The notes beneath the pieces were generated by a model. The model saw nothing but the letters and a program-made list of their open reading frames with translations, had not been told where the DNA came from and searched no databases. From Thermothelomyces thermophilus ATCC 42464 (lineage: Eukaryota; Ascomycota; Sordariomycetes; Sordariales; Chaetomiaceae): a stretch of 64,000 bases of DNA. Made by a program: the position numbers and the translations under genes. The DNA is taken from contig NC_016477.1 of the NCBI RefSeq assembly GCF_000226095.1, positions 744,001-808,000 of the forward strand, given 5' to 3'. This document shows positions 60,851-64,000 of this stretch, piece after piece (positions within the stretch are counted from its first letter, which is position 1; every line of letters starts with the position of its first letter).

Positions 60851-61146
60851 CCTACTTAGTGGCTTGGTAGTAGGCTTTAAATCGACATTACGTTTAGGGG
60901 CGCTAGGTAGTCTATATAGTGAAACTTTTAACAGGTATACAAGGTATGGTCGGATTACGGTCGGGTCCGGTTCCTATGCCTGCGATACCTGTTACACACC
61001 TACAACGGCTCGCGTGCGGTTGAAAGCGGTACCGTTAGATAGCGTTTTTCGAGAGCTTTCTAGCGATGGTGGTTTCGTATGTTTTGATAGGGTATTCGCA
61101 AAGATATAAGAGAAGCTTTTCGGCTAGGGTGTAGGGTAGGTAGGAT
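60851..61146 (-). promoter_or_regulatory. CpG-rich 5' untranslated region of the LINE
   Basis: This stretch is rich in CpG (for example CGGCTCGCGTGCGG) and poor in RIP-type TpA changes compared with the LINE body. It lies at the 5' end of the minus-strand LINE, where the internal promoter is expected. The plus-strand open frame 60864-61109 inside it is not supported as a gene. Confidence 0.5.
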
Positions 61147-61159
61147 GGCCTGAAAATTT

Positions 61160-62629
61160 CCAAAGGAGGCAAATGTAGTATAGACCTGGATTATAGACTA
61201 CTCTCTTAATATATAGGGTACTCTTTAGTTCTAGGGTAGACTCTAGCTTCTTATATAAGAACTACTTATAACTACTATTCTTTAATATATCTATAACTCC
61301 TTTATATTAGGCTACCTAGGGAGGAATAGGTTGTTTAAAACGCTCTAATAAGACTACTATTGGGACTTTATATCCCTAGATATAAAGAGATTTATAAGGA
61401 ACTATTATATATATCGAAGGGTTAAGGTTTTATATTAACTATAACAAGGGCTTCTTTAGCCTTTACCTATTATTAATCGCTTCTAGAAATAGATTTCTAT
61501 TAATTTCATAGTCGATCTCCCTATACGAGATACGAATTTACCCTAATACCTTATAGTAATTACTAACCAGCTATTAAAGTATATCTAACTCGAACCTATA
61601 TCCTTAATAGGAGCCGAGGTATATATGCTCTGGTTCTAGGATATATAGTGGCAGTTTTACAGATTTCCGATATGAATTATTACTAATTGCGGTTTAGACT
61701 GGCTTAGCTAGTTTTAGACTACTCTCTATAAGACTATCGGAATTAAATAGCTCTTATTGATAGTCTATTACCTATAGATAGATAGAGGTATAGAATATAT
61801 AAATTAGGAGGTATGGACTATCCTATAGATTATAGTTTCCTTTGCTTAGTATAACTAGCTTAAATATCTACCTATATACTAGCTTATAATTAATAACTAT
61901 AACTAAATAATGACCAGGATAAGTGTAAGCTACTTCCTTTATAGTTATAATATAAGCCTAATATAATTTGCTAACCTATTAGATACTCTTACTTTAACCT
62001 TATAAGGAATAGCCGCTAATTTCTTACATTACCTAAGAGAAGGTATAGAATAGACCTAGGCTACTATTATATATATATAGTAGCATTAGTAAGAAAACGC
62101 TAATCGTTCTTAATACCTAGCTAAGAGATTTAAGATAAGAGATGAAGTATAGCTATCCTTATATAATATTAAGACTAACTGCCCTAGCTATAAATTTAAT
62201 TAGGTTAACGCTAAATATAGAGTAATTATAGTACTAATACTACTAATAGTAACTCTAAATATTCTCTATAGCCTTTACCTTACCTTCTATATTAACCTTC
62301 TTAAGTATACTATATCTAACCTACTACCTTTATAACATATATTAGATTTCTAACTAGACCTAGTATTAGAACTTTCCTAAGAGGGACTACTATAGGAAGA
62401 ATATAAAGTAAAAGCGATCTTTATAGCTAGAAATATAAAGGGAAAGGGAAATTAATGTAACGTATTAGTAAAATAGAAAGGATATAATACCCTAACTTAG
62501 AAACTATTAGAAAATCTAGAAAACATTAAGACGCTTAATACATTTAAGCAAGAGTAGGGAGATATATATTATAATAATGGACTAGTTATAAATAAGAGGT
62601 AGGGAAGAGTATAAAAGTAGACGATTTAA
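61160..62629 (+). pseudogene. pol of element H, second part (integrase, chromodomain)
   Basis: Continues the frame broken by the LINE. The integrase zinc-binding region is near 61,290-61,430 (ITPLYQATQGGIGCLKRSNK, with His and Cys positions mutated) and is followed by the integrase core. A chromodomain closes the protein at about 62,400-62,560 (VKAIFIARNIKGKGNQCNVL, then QKGYNTLTQ). The frame ends at TAA 62627-62629. This identifies H as a chromovirus distinct from the A-E family. Confidence 0.8.
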
Positions 62630-62681
62630 AGGTTTTATATAGATAGGCAAACCTAAGGCAAATAAGTAATAAATACATTAT

Positions 62682-63014
62682 TATCACAGGCCCGGGCTTC
62701 ACCCAGGCTAAACAATACCAGGCTTTGCCCGGCAACGGACCGGACCTACCTAGCAACAGACCAGACCTACTCGGCCCACCTAAGCGTGTATAATTGCTTC
62801 GTAAGGCGTTCGTAGGTCGTTCGTAGGGCACGCGGTCAGGGCCCGCTTAGGACCTAACCCGGAGCCTAACCGGGCCCTACCTAGGTCATATACGTATATA
62901 CTAAAAAGGCGCTCCTCCGTACAACTCTTATATTCTTCCTCTTTTTCCTCCTTAAGGTAGTCAAATAAAACATTATACGCTTATCTATAGATACTATAAG
63001 GCTAGTATATTACA
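62682..63014 (+). repeat. LTR shared between H and J
   Basis: A 333-bp LTR starting TATCACAGGCCCGGGC and ending AGTATATTACA. It is far less RIP-mutated than the 5' LTR of H (CACAGGCCCGGGCTTCACCC retains its CA and CC). It directly follows H pol and is followed after 57 bp by J gag. Confidence 0.75.
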
Positions 63015-63071
63015 TTTCGACTACCTTCCTACCGATAGTAACTCCCTAAGGGAGTTATCGATAACGTAGTC

Positions 63072-64000
63072 ATGACAGATTCGATGGTACACAGGCCCTC
63101 GGGCTTAGTAGAATTACAGGAGCTCGTCTACTCCCCTTAAGCAGCAGTAGAATAGTAGAACATGACAATCGATACTCTCCGAGCATCTACCCTTAAGTCA
63201 GCTAGGGTACCCCTTAAAGCTTAGCAGCCGTAGCGGAAGCGTCTCCTAACTAGATAACCTTTCGATAGTAAAAAGAAACTCTTTATAGTATAGAAGAGTA
63301 CGATAGAACACGTCCTTATAGCTAATAGAGATTTTATCGGCTCTAATTATAACTAATAGGTCTTTATCTAGGGAAACCTTATACGCTAGGTATAGACCTG
63401 AGTTACAGCCTACTATAAATCTGTAGGCCTAAAAGTTAGGTACGACCTGACTTAGTTCCTCTAATATCTCGAGAGTATCCTCTCCGACCCCTATAAGAAG
63501 ACGGTAGCCTTATCAGAACTAGAATTCCTTTGATAGGGAGATGACGAACCGTTTACTACCTTTATTGTTTAGTTTAAGGCTAAGCTATTAAAAGCAGGTA
63601 GTCTCCTTTAGAGCGACAAGCTATATCTAATTAAATTATAATAATGCCTCTCTCCGAAACTTAAATATACGGCGGTCGGACGAGGAATTCCCTGGGATAA
63701 TTACGTAATAGCGGTCGAGAAATACTATAAAATTACTATAGATCTCGAGGCTCTTTGGCTTAGTAATAAGTATTAGTAAATATAGAGGCGGTAGGCAATA
63801 CCTGAACTATAGAGAGAGAAGGATATAGAAGGAGATATACCGATAACTAGAATTAACTTATTATATATTAACCTATAGAGGAAGAGACCTAATAAGGATA
63901 AGGTAGGAAAATATAAAGGTAATGCCCTATAGGCAAAATAAGTTAGTCCGGAAGTATATATAGCCTAATAGGCAGCCAGAGCATATATCTAGTATAGGTA
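63072..64000 (+). pseudogene. gag of element J (second H-family unit), cut by window end
   Basis: ATG 63072 opens MTDSMVHRPSGLVELQELVY, aligned to the H gag start. The frame then has RIP-type stops. The homology to H 52,531-53,470 continues to the last base of the window. J shows fewer TpA changes than H, so the two units have different mutation histories. Protease onwards lies outside. Confidence 0.75.

Larger units (their letters stand above)
55925..61146 (-). mobile_element. Full-length non-LTR retrotransposon (LINE), TSD GGCCTGAAAATTT
   Basis: A 5222-bp minus-strand LINE with two genes (ORF1 with zinc knuckles; ORF2 with endonuclease and RT). It ends in an (AAT)n tail on its own strand, seen as ATT repeats from 55925. 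A perfect 13-bp target-site duplication flanks it (55912-55924 and 61147-61159). Gene layout and domains resemble fungal Tad1-like LINEs. It sits in pol of H. Confidence 0.92.
51927..63014 (+). mobile_element. Element H: second chromodomain Ty3/gypsy family, split by a LINE
   Basis: Plus-strand element: LTR (51927-52473, itself carrying a solo LTR), gag, protease, RT and RNase H up to 55911, then integrase and chromodomain (61160-62629), then an LTR (62682-63014). Removing the LINE and one 13-bp TSD copy restores the pol frame. RIP is heavy. It is unrelated in sequence to A-E. The second LTR is followed at once by another gag (J). Confidence 0.85.

Noticed and set aside
60864-61109. 81-codon plus-strand open frame in the LINE 5' region.
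   Set aside because: It lies in a CpG-rich 5' untranslated region of a minus-strand LINE. It lacks domains and has low-complexity start context.

Overview
The window looks like filamentous ascomycete (Pezizomycotina) DNA. A small island of intact genes with short GT-AG introns (about 46.6-51.3 kb) sits between two large blocks of nested retrotransposons. The transposon blocks carry the signature of repeat-induced point mutation (RIP): CpA has become TpA on both strands, so nearly every broken reading frame is broken by TAG or TAA where a Gln codon is expected, Cys codons read as Tyr, and Asp codons as Asn. No bacterial-type operons, CRISPR arrays or RNA genes were seen.

Left block (1-46.4 kb). 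Five copies of one chromodomain-bearing Ty3/gypsy family are present. A (minus, 1-5736, cut by the window edge) lies against E (plus, 5737-9893, partial). B (minus, 18114-25670, target-site duplication ATTAG), D (plus, 25918-32928, TSD CTTAG) and C (minus, 36243-43722, TSD CTATA) are complete. B and D are inserted in an older, unrelated Ty3/gypsy element F (plus). C is inserted in a long unidentified reading frame that lies just downstream of F. A further minus-strand gypsy-like relic, G (9894-14175), has gag and protease but no polymerase in view. B, C and D share an extra gene on the strand opposite to gag-pol, between the 3' end of pol and the LTR. It encodes a Cys/Tyr-rich motif followed by a coiled coil, and its 3' end overlaps the end of pol tail to tail.

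Gene island (46.6-51.3 kb). (1) A two-exon gene for a 301-aa conserved fungal protein of unknown function (47052-48031, plus). (2) A 212-bp solo LTR. (3) A promoter and first exon of a secreted DUF3237-like protein whose remaining exons are missing (49022-49214, plus). (4) A three-exon gene for a 423-aa HNH-nuclease-domain protein (49589-51066, minus), with a 19-bp minisatellite just upstream of its start codon. Next to it, a roughly 89-bp direct repeat decays stepwise into RIP-mutated sequence.

Right block (51.7-64 kb). This holds a second chromodomain gypsy family, H (plus). H carries a solo LTR inside its own 5' LTR. Its pol is split by a full-length minus-strand LINE (55925-61146, 13-bp TSD GGCCTGAAAATTT, AAT-rich tail). 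After H, a single LTR is followed directly by the gag of another copy (J), making a tandem LTR-internal-LTR-internal chain.

How it fits together: only the island genes look functional. The transposon genes are fossils whose reading frames can be followed but not expressed intact. Coordinates of RIP-degraded coding tracts are approximate. LTR and TSD coordinates were read base by base.
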